DNA of 64,000 nt from contig QANY01009091.1 in the NCBI GenBank assembly GCA_003255025.1, forward strand, positions 186,001 to 250,000, given 5' to 3'. This document shows, piece after piece, positions 43,034 to 57,600 of the stretch. Positions within the stretch are counted from its first letter, which is position 1. Every line of letters begins with the position of its first letter. Source of the stretch: Datisca glomerata (lineage: Eukaryota > Streptophyta > Magnoliopsida > Cucurbitales > Datiscaceae). The notes under the pieces are model-generated. The model did not search any database and was not told where the DNA came from. It worked only from the letters and a program-made list of their open reading frames with translations. A program made the translations under genes and the position numbers.

Positions 43034-44256
43034 CTGTATCCAAATCAGGATTTGATGGGAAGTCACCAAAGCGAGAAATGTGTGATATTTGCTTTCACCT
43101 CCGAACGCTCTACGGCTTTTGAAGTGCAGTGACTACTGTGACTATAACCAATATTGGGGGGAAACTGAAACGTTTGCGCGTTTCATAAAACGAAGTACTG
43201 ATCAATGATTTCGGAAACGAAGTACGTGATAAAATAATTTTTTCATCAATATATCAAAAAATGAAAAAACAAACTATTAAATATATGTGTAAAAAATTTA
43301 TATACATCACTGTATGTTGTAGAATTCATAAACTATATTATACATATTTTTATATTTTACATTTGATTTATTTTTTTCACATACTTTCATGTCGCTTGTT
43401 TTCAACTGGGTAATTTCTGGTTTTTGTGATTTTTAAAATAAATTCTGAAAATAATTTAGTTTTGAAACTAATTCTAAAACTACGGTGAAAACGATCACGT
43501 CGGAAGACGCTTTTTGTAAAGACGACTTCAAGTTGACAAATGACGTCTTTACAAAAGACGCCTTCAGTGCAGCCTAAAGGTGTCTTTTGCCAAGACGCCT
43601 TCAGTGCAGATGCTTCTACCTTACAAAAATCATCAACACAACCCTGCATACAAAAATCATACATCATGCACAACATTTTATAACTTTATCATACATTCTC
43701 AATGAAACAACATACATTTTTAACAAATTTTATGACTTTATATTTTATATTATTCTACAAAAATCCAAATACAAAAAATGTAAATCAATCATGTTCCACA
43801 CAGTGGTCGTCTTCTCATTCTTCTTGGGCGTCTTTAATATGTTTGTAGTTGAATTACTTGTGATGATGGACATTCCTCAATAATAGTTGCTGCTACACTT
43901 TCTTCCTCTATAATAAACGGCGAGACTTCCTCCACAATATGTGGGTCTTCATCTACAATATGAGCATCTTCCACAATAGGCGAGTTTCAGGCACGTCTTC
44001 TACTCCTCCTCCAGGAGCACTAACTCGTCCTCCTCTACGCCGTTGAGGTTGATGAAATGTTCAGAAGTAGAACCAAGTTGAGTCACTGGCTCACCTCCAA
44101 ATTTATAAAAGATCGACGGCGTGTATGGCTCTTGCTGACACATAAATGGTTCGTCTCGAGGCATGTGTGATTCTTGTTGTTCCACCTATATTTGTAGTGC
44201 TTGGATCTCTGCTAAATCTTCACAACATTTGTGCTTTTCTACCCATTATTAACAGG
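43034..44256. other. Ulp1-like gene upstream region and unclassified repeat
   Basis: After the short 5' flank the sequence is AT-rich (43200-43380). AAGACGCCTTCAGTGCAG is directly repeated at 43555-43572 and 43592-43609. On the complement, 43860-44185 encodes a Glu/Val-rich acidic stretch (IVEDAHIVDEDPHIVEEVSP) after QEPYTPSIFYKFGGEP, coding-like and possibly TE-derived, broken by a stop. I cannot assign a family. Confidence 0.4.
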
Positions 44257-45800
44257 ATGACGAGCTATTCTTCAGATTCGGATCAGGATACGGAAGAAGT
44301 GAGAGCGCTTATCCAAGAGTTCAAACTTACTAAAAAGGAAACGAAGATCTTTCAGGTTAGTGACCAGATGAAACATGATGAAAGGGGTGAGTGTGAATTG
44401 AGTCTTCTGGGGTCCCTCGTTTCAACAAAAAAATTTAATAGAATCGCACTCAAGGAAAGTTTATGTGCGGCATGGAATCTTAAACATCCGGTGAGATTTC
44501 TTGAAGTAGGGACAATTTGTTTCAAGTTGTGTTTACCACTAAAAAATATTTATCTTTTGTCAATGAATGTAGCCATTGGCTGGTTGATAACCAACTAATG
44601 ACATTTGCTCGTGGGAGATCAACATTAACATGCAGAAATTTAAAGTCTAAAAAAGTAGATTTTGGGTACAACTTCACAATCTTCCCCTTGACTGCAGAGG
44701 GGAAAATCTGATTAAACAACTATGTAATCAATTGGGTACTTTCGTCCGCATTGATATTTGGAGAACAACTCATGGAGTTGAACGACGACGTTACATTAGA
44801 GTGCGGACTGAAATTGACATTACCCAGCCACTCACCAGAGGGATTCTCCTTCAAAATGGGGTTTCTCATATCTGGGTGCAATTTAAATACGAATGGTTAC
44901 CTATGTTCTGTGCTTACCGCGGGAAAATTGGTCACGATGACCAACTGTGTTCGGTATTGAGGAAGGATCAACAAGAAGGGATAGAAATATTTGCTTCCGC
45001 TATGAAGACTCTCTTCGGACAATGATGGGACGCAAATCAAGATCGATGTGGGGGGAACAAGATACGGGGAAGCAAATACATCGAGCTCTCTCATCGGACG
45101 AATCCTCTGAGCATTCTATTGGCAGTTTTGGATCGAAAATCAGGGAGCAAAACAAGAGATAGTCCAATCCTGGTTGGATGAAACGGCCGGTAGCTCCCAC
45201 TCCGACCACATTTTCAGCTTGCCGATCGTTCCCTACACTTCCTACTCACCAAACAAGATGATGATGCCTAAGCCTAGGTGGTAGGGTAATGATGACAAGA
45301 ACTTGCAGGAATGCCCTAGAAAATCTTTAAATATTCGAAATGAGGGTGAGGGTACAATAATTACTAACACAACTAAGGACCGCATGTTGGGGGAAGTGAT
45401 ACATACATCTGTGGATACTTTTGATCCACTTAGGGTCATTCTTCCTCATGCAAACGACGACCAAATACCTATGGATCTATTTTCACATGGGCTGGTGAAT
45501 GCACAGATGATAGAGAATGATCCTAAGGTGAACAGAAGAGGACCGAACCTTACCAAAGGCTTATCAAAATGTAAGAGACGCCTATCCAGCTTAGCAAACA
45601 AAGTACACCTGGCAGCCAAAAGGAAAACGTTGAAGAGAACTCGCCAATATGCCAGTAACGAAAACATTGCGGAAGTAATAAGTGAAGGCTTAGTTTCTCA
45701 GGAGCCGCAAGGTTTGACACAAAAGAAATTTTGTGAAGAAATTTCTCGTAATAAAGAGGTGGTGGAGACCAACCTTAATGGCTCTCCAAGGCAGCCATGA
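44257..45800 (+). pseudogene. LINE ORF1 (nucleic-acid-binding, zinc-knuckle)
   Basis: The ATG at 44257 opens a frame with ECELSLLGSLVSTKKFNRIA and LKESLCAAWNLKHPVRFLEV, the DUF4283-like start of plant LINE ORF1. After frameshifts it continues with VRIDIWRTTHGVERRRYIRV and WLPMFCAYRGKIGHDDQLCS, a zinc-knuckle in which the usual second Cys is altered (FCAYR for FC-YC). A basic C-terminal part follows from 45303. Several frameshifts and stops (44707, 45024) make it non-functional. Confidence 0.8.
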
Positions 45801-48290
45801 AACTTCTATGTTGGAACTGTCAAGGAGCAGGGAGACCCTTAACAGTTCACAGCCTTCACGAAGCAGTGAAGAAATACTCTCCCGACCTTGTTTTCCTTCA
45901 AGAGACAAAAAATAAGCAGCAGTGTGTGGAGCAAATTAAAAGATGATCAAGTTATCTTCATGGCTTATTTATAGAGTCGATTAACACTCGAGGTGGCCTT
46001 TGCTTATTATGGAAGGATCAAAATCTGGTGTAGGTAATTTCTTATGCCTGCTTTATGGTGGAGGTTAAAATTATTAATAGTCTGAAAAATTAGTCCTGGC
46101 GTTTTATTGACATACATGGTTGTCGTGAGGCAAAAGAAAGGCATATTCAGTTTGAAATTATAATTCAAAAAATTCTATCGGCTCAAGAACCTATTTTGAT
46201 TGCGAGGGATTTTAATGAAGTGCTGAATAATTGGGAAAAATCTGGTGGGAATCCGGTTTTGTTTCAAAATGGGGAGAATTTGATAAGCTTGATAAGAGAC
46301 TGTAATCTAATTGATTCAGGTTTTATTGGCTACAAGTACACGTGGGGTAATCGACGAGTCTCAGAGACTATCTTTTGCAGATTAGATAGAGCTTTAAGCC
46401 CTCTTAATTGGTTTCTGAATTTCGATAAAGCTGTGGTGTAGAACATCAAATATCCTGGGTCCGACCATACAATGTTGCTCATTGATACGAAACCCAGTAC
46501 CAGAAATTTAAAGGTACCTCAACATTTCTGATTTGATATTAGATAGGCCAAAGTTGTAAACATGTGATTACTCAATCTTGGGCACACATTAACCAAGGAT
46601 CGACTGGTGAAAATGTACTCAGAAAAATTCAATTAACAAAAGAAAATTTGGTTCAATAGAGAAGGAAGATCCCGTTCAATTCGCAGACCAGAATCAGAGA
46701 CCTTACTTCTCAACTCAAGGCCCTTTATTTGAATCCTAGTCAGAATATGCAAGCAATTAAAGACCTTGAAGAACAAATGGAGAAAGCTGTTATAGATGAA
46801 GAAAAGTATTGGAATGAGAAATCTCATGTGGATTGGCTAGCGTTGGGAGACCGTAACACTGCTTTCTTCCACGTGAAATTCAAACAAAGGAGCAGACAAC
46901 TTCAAATCCGAGGCCTTGAAGATGATAATGGGTTTCGGTGGATGGGGCAGAAATATATAAAACGAATAGCCATGAACTACTTCCAAGACTTATTCTCCTC
47001 TCAAAATCCAACAAGGGTAAATGAGCTAACAGAAGTCCTGCAAGCAAGGGTCTCCGACAGCCAAAACGAAGATTTAATAGCCCATTTTCGGAAAGAAGAA
47101 GTACAGACAACCTTGCTTCAGATGAATACCTCCAAAGCTTCAGGACCAGATGGGTTTAGTGCGGGGTTTTTCCAAGGGTAGTGGATTGTTGTAGCCAAAT
47201 ATGTTTTAGCTATGATGCAGGATTTCCATGTTTTGGGGCAACTTCCTAAAGGAATAAATGCTACCAACATTAGCCTTATTCCTAAAAAGACAGCACCTCG
47301 AACTATGCAGGATTATCGGGCATATCTCATTGTGCAACATAATTTATAAAATCATCTCTAAGGTGCTTTGCAATAGGCTAAAGCCAATCTTGTGGAATCT
47401 TATTTCCCCCCTCATCGGGGTGCTTTCCTAGCTGGTAGGCGTATACATGACAATATCATATCGTCCATGAGGCTCTTCACTCTTTACGACGAAAGTCTCG
47501 CAGCACATGAGGCAATATGATCATCAAACTGGATATGGCTAAAGCCTATGATAGGCTGGAATATGATTTTATTGAAGCTGTCCTTTTGAGGCTAAATTTC
47601 CATCCTAAGGTGATAAGATGCATCATGGAATGCATTTCAACAACTTCTTTCTCGGTGATTATTAATGGTGAGCTTACAAACACTATTTTCCCGAACCGTG
47701 GATTATGACAGGGTGATCTGTTGTCACCTTATCTTTTAATATTAAGCGGGGAAGTTTTTCAAAACTTCTATCTTGTGTGGTTGAAAAGAAATTAATTCAT
47801 GGTTTCTCCCCTCATAAGCTTAATCCATTGATCTCCCATCTATTTTTTGCAGGTGACACCGTCCTTTTCTGTAAACATCAAAAAATAAGTTAATACCATT
47901 CATGCCATCTTAAAGGATTATTGTGCAACCTTAGGATAATTGGTAAATTTTCAGAAAAGCTCTATTTATTTCTCTTCTAATGTCTTACCTGACTTTAAAC
48001 ATTATCTTACATCTTTGTTGAATATAACTCATTGTGGAGGTTTTGGTAAGTATCTGGGGCTAGCTTCCACTTTTGACGGTTCAAAAAGGAGACTTTTTGA
48101 TGACATAAAGAGGAACTTAGAAGCCGCATCCATGGGTGGGCCGAGCACTATTTATCCCAAGCAGGAAAAGAAACTTTGATTAAAGTAGTCGCATATGCCC
48201 TTCCTGTGTACACTATGCAATGTTTTAAACTTACAGTGACAAATTATAAAAATATTTATAAATGCCTTCAACAATTCTGGTCAAATTATA
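45797..48290 (+). pseudogene. LINE ORF2: APE endonuclease and reverse transcriptase, broken
   Basis: ORF2 starts MKLLCWNCQGAGRPLTV and continues YSPDLVFLQETKNK, the plant LINE endonuclease; IARDFNEVLNNWEKSGGNP and KYTWGNRRVSETIFCRLDRA follow, with GDFN mutated to RDFN. The RT region has SKASGPDGFSAGFFQG (47125-47180), IIKLDMAKAYDRLEYDFIEA (47518) and HLFFAGDTVLFC (47836-47870), where catalytic FADD has become FAGD. GKYLGLASTFDGSKR and VYTMQCFKLT close the RT thumb. Many stops occur, and the RNase H part and 3' tail are lost at about 48290, where a (ATT/ATC)n stretch starts. Confidence 0.88.
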
Positions 48291-48330
48291 ACTATCATTA
48301 TTATTATCATCATCATCATCATTTTCATTT
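48285..48330. repeat. (ATT)n/(ATC)n microsatellite at the broken LINE end
   Basis: Imperfect ATTATT then ATCATC repeats replace the expected continuation of the LINE. It could be an expanded target or end-join filler. Confidence 0.7.
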
Positions 48331-49632
48331 GTTTCCTTTGTTACGACTTTGTTTGAAAAAGAAGTATTTACTTCAACTACAGGCATAGCTTCCTTGTATG
48401 AAGAGCAATTAACTAGTGGACTTGACTATCTTCTGCATCAACAGAAAACAATCTAAGTTTTCATTCCCTATAATGATAATGTTTGTGAAATTTAACAAGC
48501 ATACCTTTTTATTCTTTTTGGAGATGTCCCTTGGACAATTCAAAATTTCAGAAGTCTAGATCGTGTTGCTGTCTTGAGTAAATGATGAAATCTTGGTTGT
48601 TGTTTTAGATCTCGGCTGACGGTCCTATTTATGTAGATCCGTTTGGTTCTGACTGGAAATAGGAAAATTTGTGTGATTATGATGACTTAATAGAGATAGA
48701 GAAGCAACGATGACTGAATTCTAGAATTGAAAGTTCCTTGAGCTAATATTTAGCAATGAATTGTTGGTAGAAAAATAACAAGAAAAAACAAAAAGAAAAG
48801 ATAGTTGAGCTTACCAAACAAAGACAAATTATTGTGGCTAGCGGTTACAAGATAGTTGAGCTTATCAAATAAGGAGGAATTATTGTGGCTAGCTTGATGA
48901 ATTTTATTTAATTAATACTCAATGAATTTTATTAAACATTGTTTAAAATTATTTACATAAATGTTGTTTAAAATAATTTTATGAATTCAAAGCAAAGTAA
49001 TATCTATGTAAAATAATTAGTATTTAATGAATTTATTTCTAATCTCATATCCATTAGAATCCTGGAATTAATTAGAGTATATGACAATCAGTATTCATAA
49101 AAACGTTAATTGATATGAATTTAAACATGGACAACTCAATTAAAAAGATTTATTACCTCAATGTATTGTATAACATGATCATCACTTTGCGCTGAATTCA
49201 TAAAATTAAAAGGTGTGGACATAATTTATTTCAACAAAATTTTGTAAGTTGTAAATAATTTTAAACAACGTCTAATAAAATTCATGAAGTACTAATTAAA
49301 CAACGTCTAGTACTTAATTACTTATAGCTATTTATTTTAAGTTAATTAAGTATTAATTAAAATCAAATTAATATAATTGAAAAAAAGATAACCAAAATAA
49401 TTAATAAGAATAAGAAAATAAAATAAAATCACTAAATTAATTATAATTTGGTCTTGGGATGTGGGTAAAACGTAAGAGAGGGAGCTGACAAGGCGTTTAG
49501 AAGAAAACTGGAAAAAAATTGGAGAAATTATTTTGTGTACATGAAAAATTTCACACGACACATGACAATCCAAAAAGAAGTTAATCAAGACCATTGGATT
49601 GATCAAATGGTTAAGATTCACTTGGTTATTAT
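48331..49632. other. AT-rich non-coding stretch
   Basis: No coding or RNA gene recognised. GATAGTTGAGCTTA(C/T)CAAA and TTATTGTGGCTAGC occur twice (48801-48842 and 48850-48894), a local imperfect duplication. 48890-49440 is about 75-80 percent A+T. Confidence 0.5.
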
Positions 49633-49865
49633 TGTTGATAAACTAGATCTCAAGGAATAATCTGTTGATCCTATTTTCAGATAGAATGAGATAAGTTGTA
49701 TCAGATTCTATGTAACCGATTAAAAATCTAAAAATAGAGGCAAAGTGTAACTCCAAACAGGAGAGACCAACTCTCAACACTCATTAGTCTTGTAAACCCC
49801 CTCTCCGTAATGAAATGCTATCAAAATCTGCTCGTGATTTTTCTTCCCTTTTTGGGTTCTCCACA
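49633..49865 (+). repeat. Short LTR (about 233 bases) with adjacent primer binding site remnant
   Basis: The block starts TGTTGATAAACTAGATC and ends TCTCCACA; a TATA-like/transcript region with CTTGTAAACCCCCTCTCCGT precedes the end. It is followed after 7 bases by TGGTGTCGTTATTC, similar to the tRNA-Met primer binding site TGGTATCAGAGC. TG...CA borders plus PBS indicate a 5' LTR of a truncated Copia-type element; no gag follows. Confidence 0.55.
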
Positions 49866-51624
49866 TAAAACATGGTGTCGTTATTCTCTTTTTTTAAATT
49901 ATTCTCTTGATTTTTATATTATGATGTAAGAAATTCACGATCGATTATCGAATACGATTAAATTTTTCTTTTACATTTTACGTCTAGGACCCACGCTAAA
50001 AAAATATTTATTTGACATTTAATGTGAGAGTCATACCAACATATTAACATTTGACGTGAGATCATATGCAAATGGACTATTGTGTCTAGCCGCCACAATA
50101 ATTTCTCACAAACAAGTGAGTCACTTCTTTGTATCCTCTCAATCATCTTAGGCACGCAATTCTTTGTGGAATGTTGCCAAACCAAGCATTATGGAGTCAT
50201 GGACCCACCCTTTTCTACTTTGCAGCAGGCAGAGCCTACGGTTCTCAAATCTCAATTGACTCTCAATTGGCTAAAACTGGAAATACAAACACTGTGATCG
50301 GTGTTTTTTTTAACATAATCCATCCTGTCTCCAAGTCTCAGCTTTTCTAGTTAACAAATTACATTACTTATATTTTCAACACAAATTTGTTAGTCGTTTT
50401 GGTGAGAATGACTCTGGTATAGAAATTAGGGGTGTGCAAGGTTCGATTCGGTCAGTTAGTAATATATTTTTGTAATCGAACTAAATTCACCGGTTACCTA
50501 AAATACCGAACCGAGCTGAACCGGTGTAACCAAAAGAATCGAACCGAATAAAACCGAAGTAATAAGTTCAGTTTGATTATTTGTAAACGGTTCAGCTACA
50601 ATTATAATTTTTTTTTAAAAAATAGCAAAAACCATTAAAGTGAAAATATCAACACTCAACACAATTAATATATATGTCTAATTTTTAATAATATATATCT
50701 AATTTGTGTCTAATTTATTAAGTTTTTAACCTAATAGAAATAGTTAGTAAAAATGATTTTTAAAAAATAATAGCTGCAAATGCTATATAGTGATTAAAAT
50801 AATTAACAGCTCAGTAACTTTATAGTTGCCTCTAAAACTTCTTAAATAAAAAATTAAAAATGATCATTATTTCACATAAAAGAATAATAGTTATATTCTT
50901 ACATGTAAAACATTTTAAAGGAGTCATACACTAGCATTGTTTTGACGTAGTAAGCTCTCTATGACTTTCTTCATTCTGACTGTTTTGCAAACTAAAATTT
51001 CGGTGCATAATGCTCACAATTAAGATATTCTTAAACGATTTCTAGATTATGTAAATTTATCTTTTTGTCTAAATTTATAATTTTTATGAGAATTAAAAAT
51101 TTGATGACTCGAACTCATCACCTCATAATATAGAAAATTAACTACTAAATTGTTAATTAACTCATATTGTATAATTTTTTTTCTTTTGGGTGAGTTAAAA
51201 TGTGTAATTTTTTTTCAAGTTTGTACAAATTGAGTTGAACACAATGATTCGTTGTGAGATTTTGAGTAAAAATTTACGCTACACTCATCTATGACCTACA
51301 AAACAAAATCTTTGTAATTAGACGAGTGAAGGAGAACCGTTCCTCTAAGAAATTTGTTATGACTTATCATTCTCCCGTATCCTAATCAGGTGAGTTTGTT
51401 AAAAGAAAGGAAAACTTGGCCTCTCAGCCACACTTCCCAAATGACCCACATCACACTCACACAGTCACAGACTCGCACATATCCATTTCGCTCTAGGATT
51501 CTCGATATGCACTGGCTCTTGTCTTTGTAGGCATTCCAAGTAAAAACAGAATGCGAATAAAAGGAGTCATCTTTACACTTAGAAGACCATAGTCGATTGG
51601 AACTACAAAAACGAGCAGACGACT
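49866..51624. other. Non-coding DNA with hAT-MITE relic, upstream of the ATH9-like gene
   Basis: TAGGGGTGTGCAAGGTTCG at 50427 and following GAACCGGTGTAACC-type motifs to about 50600 are a one-ended relic of a GGTTCGG-type hAT MITE. Open frames at 50082-50350 have no recognisable product. 50620-51300 is AT-rich. The ATH9-like promoter and 5' UTR must lie in about 51300-51624 (CTCTCAGCCACACTTCCC near 51420), but I can point to no definite TATA box. Confidence 0.45.
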
Positions 51625-54600
51625 ATGCTGCCTCTTGATTTCAATGATGTTCAAGAAAAGATTTCGACCCATTTCAGACCTTGGCAGCGTTCTTTTCAGT
51701 TTTGGGTTCGTATTGCTGACATTTACACTGGCTATAAGGTTTACCCTCTAAACTCTCTCTTTCAGCACATGCATGGGGTTTTTCTTTATGTGCTTTGGGT
51801 TTAAGGATTTGTGTCGTTGGGTTGCTTTGCTGGGTTTCTAGGTGTTTCAGCTTCGGATGAGCTTTGTGAAGGATGTGCAGAACCAGGAGACAATGTGGGA
51901 AAGACAGCACGAGCTTGCGGCTGATAAGATTTATGCCATGTGCTCCGACCTGGGTGGTTTTTTCTTAAAGGTAGTACAGATATTCCCTTCTGATTTTCAA
52001 TTGGGTTCTATCTAGAATTTGAATTCTTCTGAGAGATGCCGTATTTGAATTGTGTTTTATTCACTTGATTGATTTATAGTAATACTTACGTATTTTTTAT
52101 GTGGTTTTCTTGATGTACCCAAAGCATATGATGAATTTCTGATTAAATTAGGTGCTTTAATTAGTTTCTCTCTTTTTCTTCTGCCGGGATGCCTGATTGA
52201 AATGGGTTTTCACTTGTCACTGCTGTTTTCTTATTTACCCAAAGCATAATGTGAATTTCTGATTAATTCAGGTGCTTTGTTGAATTTCTTTCTTTTCCCT
52301 GGATTTCTAGTGCCAGTATCAGAAATCAAATGTACATTAATCGGCATGGTTTCATGACCTAATACAGAGAGGGAAAGTGAAATGCCTTAGTTTGTATAGT
52401 GCTTGATTGACTACTGTTCTCTTTCTTATCAGAATTGGAGTTCCATTGTTGAAGAATGGCTTCTTTGAAATAGGAGAAGATATTTAACATAGTCATAATC
52501 TCATAGATTTTATATAGTTGTATTGTCTTATAAAAAAATATAGTTGTATTGACTTTTTCTTGGTGTGGACTTGAATAAGGTTGCTCAAGTTATTGGAAAG
52601 CCGGATTTGGCCCCAGCTGCATGGGTGAGAAGGCTTGTGACCCTATGTGATAGAGCACCAGCAACGTCTTTTGATGTCATCCAACTAGTGCTGGAGAAGG
52701 AGTTGGGAAGAAGTCTTGGAGAAATTTTTGATCGATTTGATGTGGATCCTCTTGGTTCGGCTTCAATAGCCCAGGTGCTTCTAAGACTGCTTACTTAACT
52801 AATAAAAAAAAGAACAGAAGAAAAAAACTGCATATAATGCTGGGAGGGTGGTTCTGATGCTATTTCACCATATTATCATTCTTCCATATCAAAACACACT
52901 ATTGCATTTTGGTACTACCTGAATATATCAGTTTAATGAAATACAAATGAGTTAGCACATCTTTTACCGTCTAAGAAATTTAAACTCTTCGCGTGAGCAT
53001 AAATGATTTGATGGTAATGATTTTTTTTTGTATGAGTGAAGGCTGAGTATTTAATAGTATTTTAACATTCATAGCTAGTCTTTTCTTCAAAAGGTTTTAT
53101 ATGGAAGAATTCTTTATAGAGAGCAGATAACACCTGAGTGACAACTGAGTCACTGACAACATTTAAGAATGCAAATTTAGTGTAGTATGTGTCTCAATGC
53201 TTAAAAGTATTTTTTTTTCAAGAAGTCGTACCTTTAATAAATGAAGTCATACTTAACAAAACCAAGTCATTTCCAAGGTATCATATGCTACCTAGTCAAC
53301 TACAAATACGGAGTTGGGGAAGAAAGAATCAATTCTTGTTCTTAGTCGGTACAAATTCAATCAGAAGGCAAGTCTAATATTTTAGTGTTAAACCATTATC
53401 GAATTTGAACGCTTCAATGCGCACATCCAAAAAAATTATCAATTTCGCCCCTTAACATTTTAACTCTTGTAGGGGTGCAAAACTGTAGTGGAAGGAAATC
53501 ATACTGGGGATGTGATGATGCTTGTAAAGGCTTATATTTTGTAGCTGACAAATGTTTCATGCTCCACTTAGGTTCATCGGGCAAGACTAAGAGGTGATAA
53601 GAATGATGTTGTTGTGAAGGTCAGGAAGCTCAATGATGGTATGGTCTCGTAATGTCCAATACCTAAGTTCTGACTCCATATTTCCTGCATCACATCGTAG
53701 GTGCAACATCCTGGAGTTCAGGATCTAATGATGACGGATATCCATAACTTGCAAGCTTTTGCTTTATACATGCAAAAGACAGACATCAAATTTGATCTAT
53801 TCTCTATCACTAAGGAGATGGAGAAACAGGTGTGCATTATTTCTTTACTTATTTTTAAAAAATATCCTTTTCCATATTTCCTTTTTCTAAGTTTGTTAAT
53901 TAGCATCGATGCCTTGAGAAATTAGAAAAAAGGTGAACACCGATTCTTGATGTTGTTGTTGTTGTGCGTTTGTTTGTGTCGGTTTGTTCTCTCTTTCATT
54001 TCATTAGGCTAATGAAATTACCCCCTTTATATTCTGACCCTTTCGCAATCACATCCCTTATAGAATTCTTTTACTTAATTTTGTCCTCGTGCTCTCAAGA
54101 TTGTTCCGCTACTTCTAAAATTCATCAGTTTTGAAGGTTTTTAATCTAAAAATACCGTTTGATTTACCGATAAAAAAAATACCGTTTAATTTAAGTATTG
54201 ATTTTTATTTGAGTTAGTAATTTCAATTCTACTTTGATTAATTAAGGATAACTAGTTTACCTTTTCTATGCCCTTTCCCTCCTCCAACCAGACAAATAAG
54301 CAAGCATTTTGTTACAATGCAGATCATGGACTGATTGTGTGTAATCTATACCTCCTAATGTAGTTGAATAAGTCGTCGTTTTCTTTTCCCATGTTAGCTC
54401 GTGATTTGCTTCATTGCTTCTTATTGTGCAACTTATGGTTAATTCTTTCTTCTTGTTCATATTAACCAAATCTCATCTAGGTTATTATTTTCTGTCACTT
54501 GTCTCATTCAAGATCGGATACGAATTTGACTTTGTGAGAGAGGCTCATGCTATGGAAAAAATCCGTCGCTTTCTATATGAAAATAACAAAAGGTCCCCTG

Positions 54601-57600
54601 TCTTGGTGCCACGAGTAGTGAAGAATATGGTCACTAGGTATGGATTCCTCAATCTTTTGTTTCACACTACCAAATGAACAAGTTCTTATACATTTGGAGC
54701 ATGGTGTCCTTGTTTCCATTTAATGATTAGTGTTACAATGACGGGTATCTCCTTGTGGGAGTTCTGGTTTCCTATATTTCTGTAATTCTGATTGCTGATT
54801 CTGTAATATGTTAATAACCTTTTGATAATCGAAGTTCTTCTTGGTTAGGAGAATCTTGGTAATGGATTACATAAATGGAATCCCAATCATCAATTTTGGT
54901 GACGAGATAGCAAAAAGAGGCATAAATCCTGGTGGCAAGGTTGCTGCAGCAGCGAAGCAGTAAGCATATAGACAATCCTTGAGATATCTTCTTTGTTAAC
55001 ATAATAATTTATTACGCAACTAGCCCGACTCTTCTGCAATAAAGTTTTAGTTATTTCATTCGCTATCTATAAATTCCAAAGTCTCTACTCCATTTTCTTA
55101 TCTAACTATAGTTTTCCTGTTGCCGGATTTTTTAAGTAAATTGTTTGAGCAAAATAAGTTGATTTCTAAATTCAAATTTAAATGACTCCATAAATTCAAA
55201 TTTAACTGTGTAACCAAAGTTTCCTTCTCAATGTATTTTGTTAAATTACAGGAAGATTCTAAAAAATTTGACTCTAGCATATGGGCAAATGATTCTGAAG
55301 AGTGGTTTCTTCCATGCAGATCCACATCCTGGAAATATTCTGATCTGTAGAGGTTCGGAAGTAAGTTGGATGCTCATTTGTTTCCTTAGATTACTCTCAG
55401 CATGCAAGGCTTCTGATTGGATAGGAATATTATTCTCTCTCCGATTTCTGGCTTTAAATGTAGAAAACATTTATATTTTATAGGGAAGAGATTAAGTGTC
55501 TTGATATCCTTTGTCAGTTAGACCGAAAAGAAACCATCAAGAAGGCTAAATCCTTGCGGTATTTTCATCTTCATATGTCAGGTTGCCTTGCTAGATTATG
55601 GGCAAGTGAAGGATCTTCCTGACCAATTGAGGCTTGGTTATGCCAATCTTGTCCTTGCAATTGCTGACGATGACCATCTTAGAGCATCAGAAAGCTTCAG
55701 GTATAGTATAACGCTGTTTACGGTGTTGGGTTTGAGCGAATTTAATCATTGAATTAATTTTTAACAATCTCACTCGTGTAGTCCTGAAATTTCTTAACGG
55801 GCCTAACATAAAGACGTTTACTTTTGAATGGAGTGGTAGATTATTGCTGCGAGCGTTTAAACTCAGGGCCTTATGTCTGATACCATGCTTTCTTTCTTTT
55901 ATGAGAAACGATAAGGTTTCATGAATGATATAGAGATGAACAAAAGACGATAAATAATCCTCTGATACCATATTAAGTTACCAATAGTCCAAAATTAAAT
56001 CTCAAGTGAACCTTATATTCTCCTGGTTTTATAGGGAGCTTGGCATAGATACTTTAAGCAGCTGCGAAAACGAACAACGGGAATTCTTAAAGTTGGCCAG
56101 GACCATGTTTGATACGAAATTACCTCCCGGTGAAGTAATGCTTCAACCTTTCTCAGAGGAATCTTCAATAAAAAAAATTGCAGTGCGGGTACGAGTTCCA
56201 TGGATTATTTGCATTTCACACTGTTTCTTTTACTGATCATATTTTTATTTTATAAAGTAACAATTTTTCTTCAATGTGCTTGAATATTGTAGACTTTTCC
56301 GGAAGAGCTATTTTCGATACTTAGGACAATGCAGCTACTTAGAGGACTAAGTGTTGGTCTAGGAATCAATTACTCATGTGCAGAACAGTGGAGACCCATT
56401 GCAGCGGAAGCTTTGTATGATGCCGGCAGGTTAAAAGGTATGCCCTGTTAAATTAAATTCAAAATCCTATCGGTATAAACCGTATCGTATAAAACCCCAA
56501 GATCTAATGTTGAACACACTAAGAATCAAATCAATATAGAGCGGGAACGTATTTGAATCCATGAAGATAGATCGCTGTTTAGAGCCGAGCGATTGACTTT
56601 CTAGATCTACACGATTTTTTATTCGAGATTCTCCTTTGATCAAACCTCTCAGTTCTCTCTAACGATGAGATATTAGGAAGAATATAATGGTTCCCCGTTG
56701 TGCGATCTGGGGACCATAGCCACTTATAGATAATACAATTTTTGGTATTTTTATTTTAGCCCATCATAAAAATAAAAATTATCTTAAAATCTTTACACAT
56801 TAAATGGTCCACAACCTATCAACTACATTAAAATCTCAATTATCAAAACCTTAATAGATCACTTTTTTAATTAGGTTTAACTTTATTTTACAGTCTGCAA
56901 CATATAATTATTTTACACATAAGTCCAACGTTGGATTAAGGATCTAACAATCTCTCACTTGGACTGTGTTAAATCTTATAATTATGTTTTGTAAAAAATA
57001 ACTAAACGCGTTCAACTTTGTTGTCATTACTGAAATGTATCAATAACCAATCCGGTCCATCAATCATACCGACATAGGATCAAAGCGGCCTCTGTTATAT
57101 AAATCGTAATTCAACCCATCAATGATTATGTATATCAATACAACCGGATGACATGAATTATGATGTGGATGTGTAGCATGAAAATTTCATGTAATGTGAT
57201 CTTAACATGCCTATTTTCAACTGGTCCTCCGTAAACCTTAGTGAGATCAAACCATACTTAAATAAAAAATTATATTTTTGCAAAAAAAATAACCTTGCAA
57301 TATCCATAAACCGAACGAAAATATGTCTATAAAGAAGAGCATCTAAAATCACAAACTTCCACTAAAATTGAATATCATCCAACCGATATGACACCTATAA
57401 GAGCAGTGTGTTTATGAATCTGTGTGGGTGCCAACTCCTTAATAAGCGAATCTGCAAATGGAGTTTGTTCTGACGTGCTTTATAAACAACTGTCCACTCT
57501 GAACTCTTTCCTTAACAACCAGTAACTTGGAGTCTATGTACATTGACTTTGTCAAGCTCCTATTGTTATTAAAATAGAGGGCTGCTGATTTATCATCACA

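Noticed and set aside
51090..51160. B-box-like GAGTTCGAGTC on the complement suggesting another SINE
   Set aside because: No convincing A box at the proper distance; a single B-box match is expected by chance.
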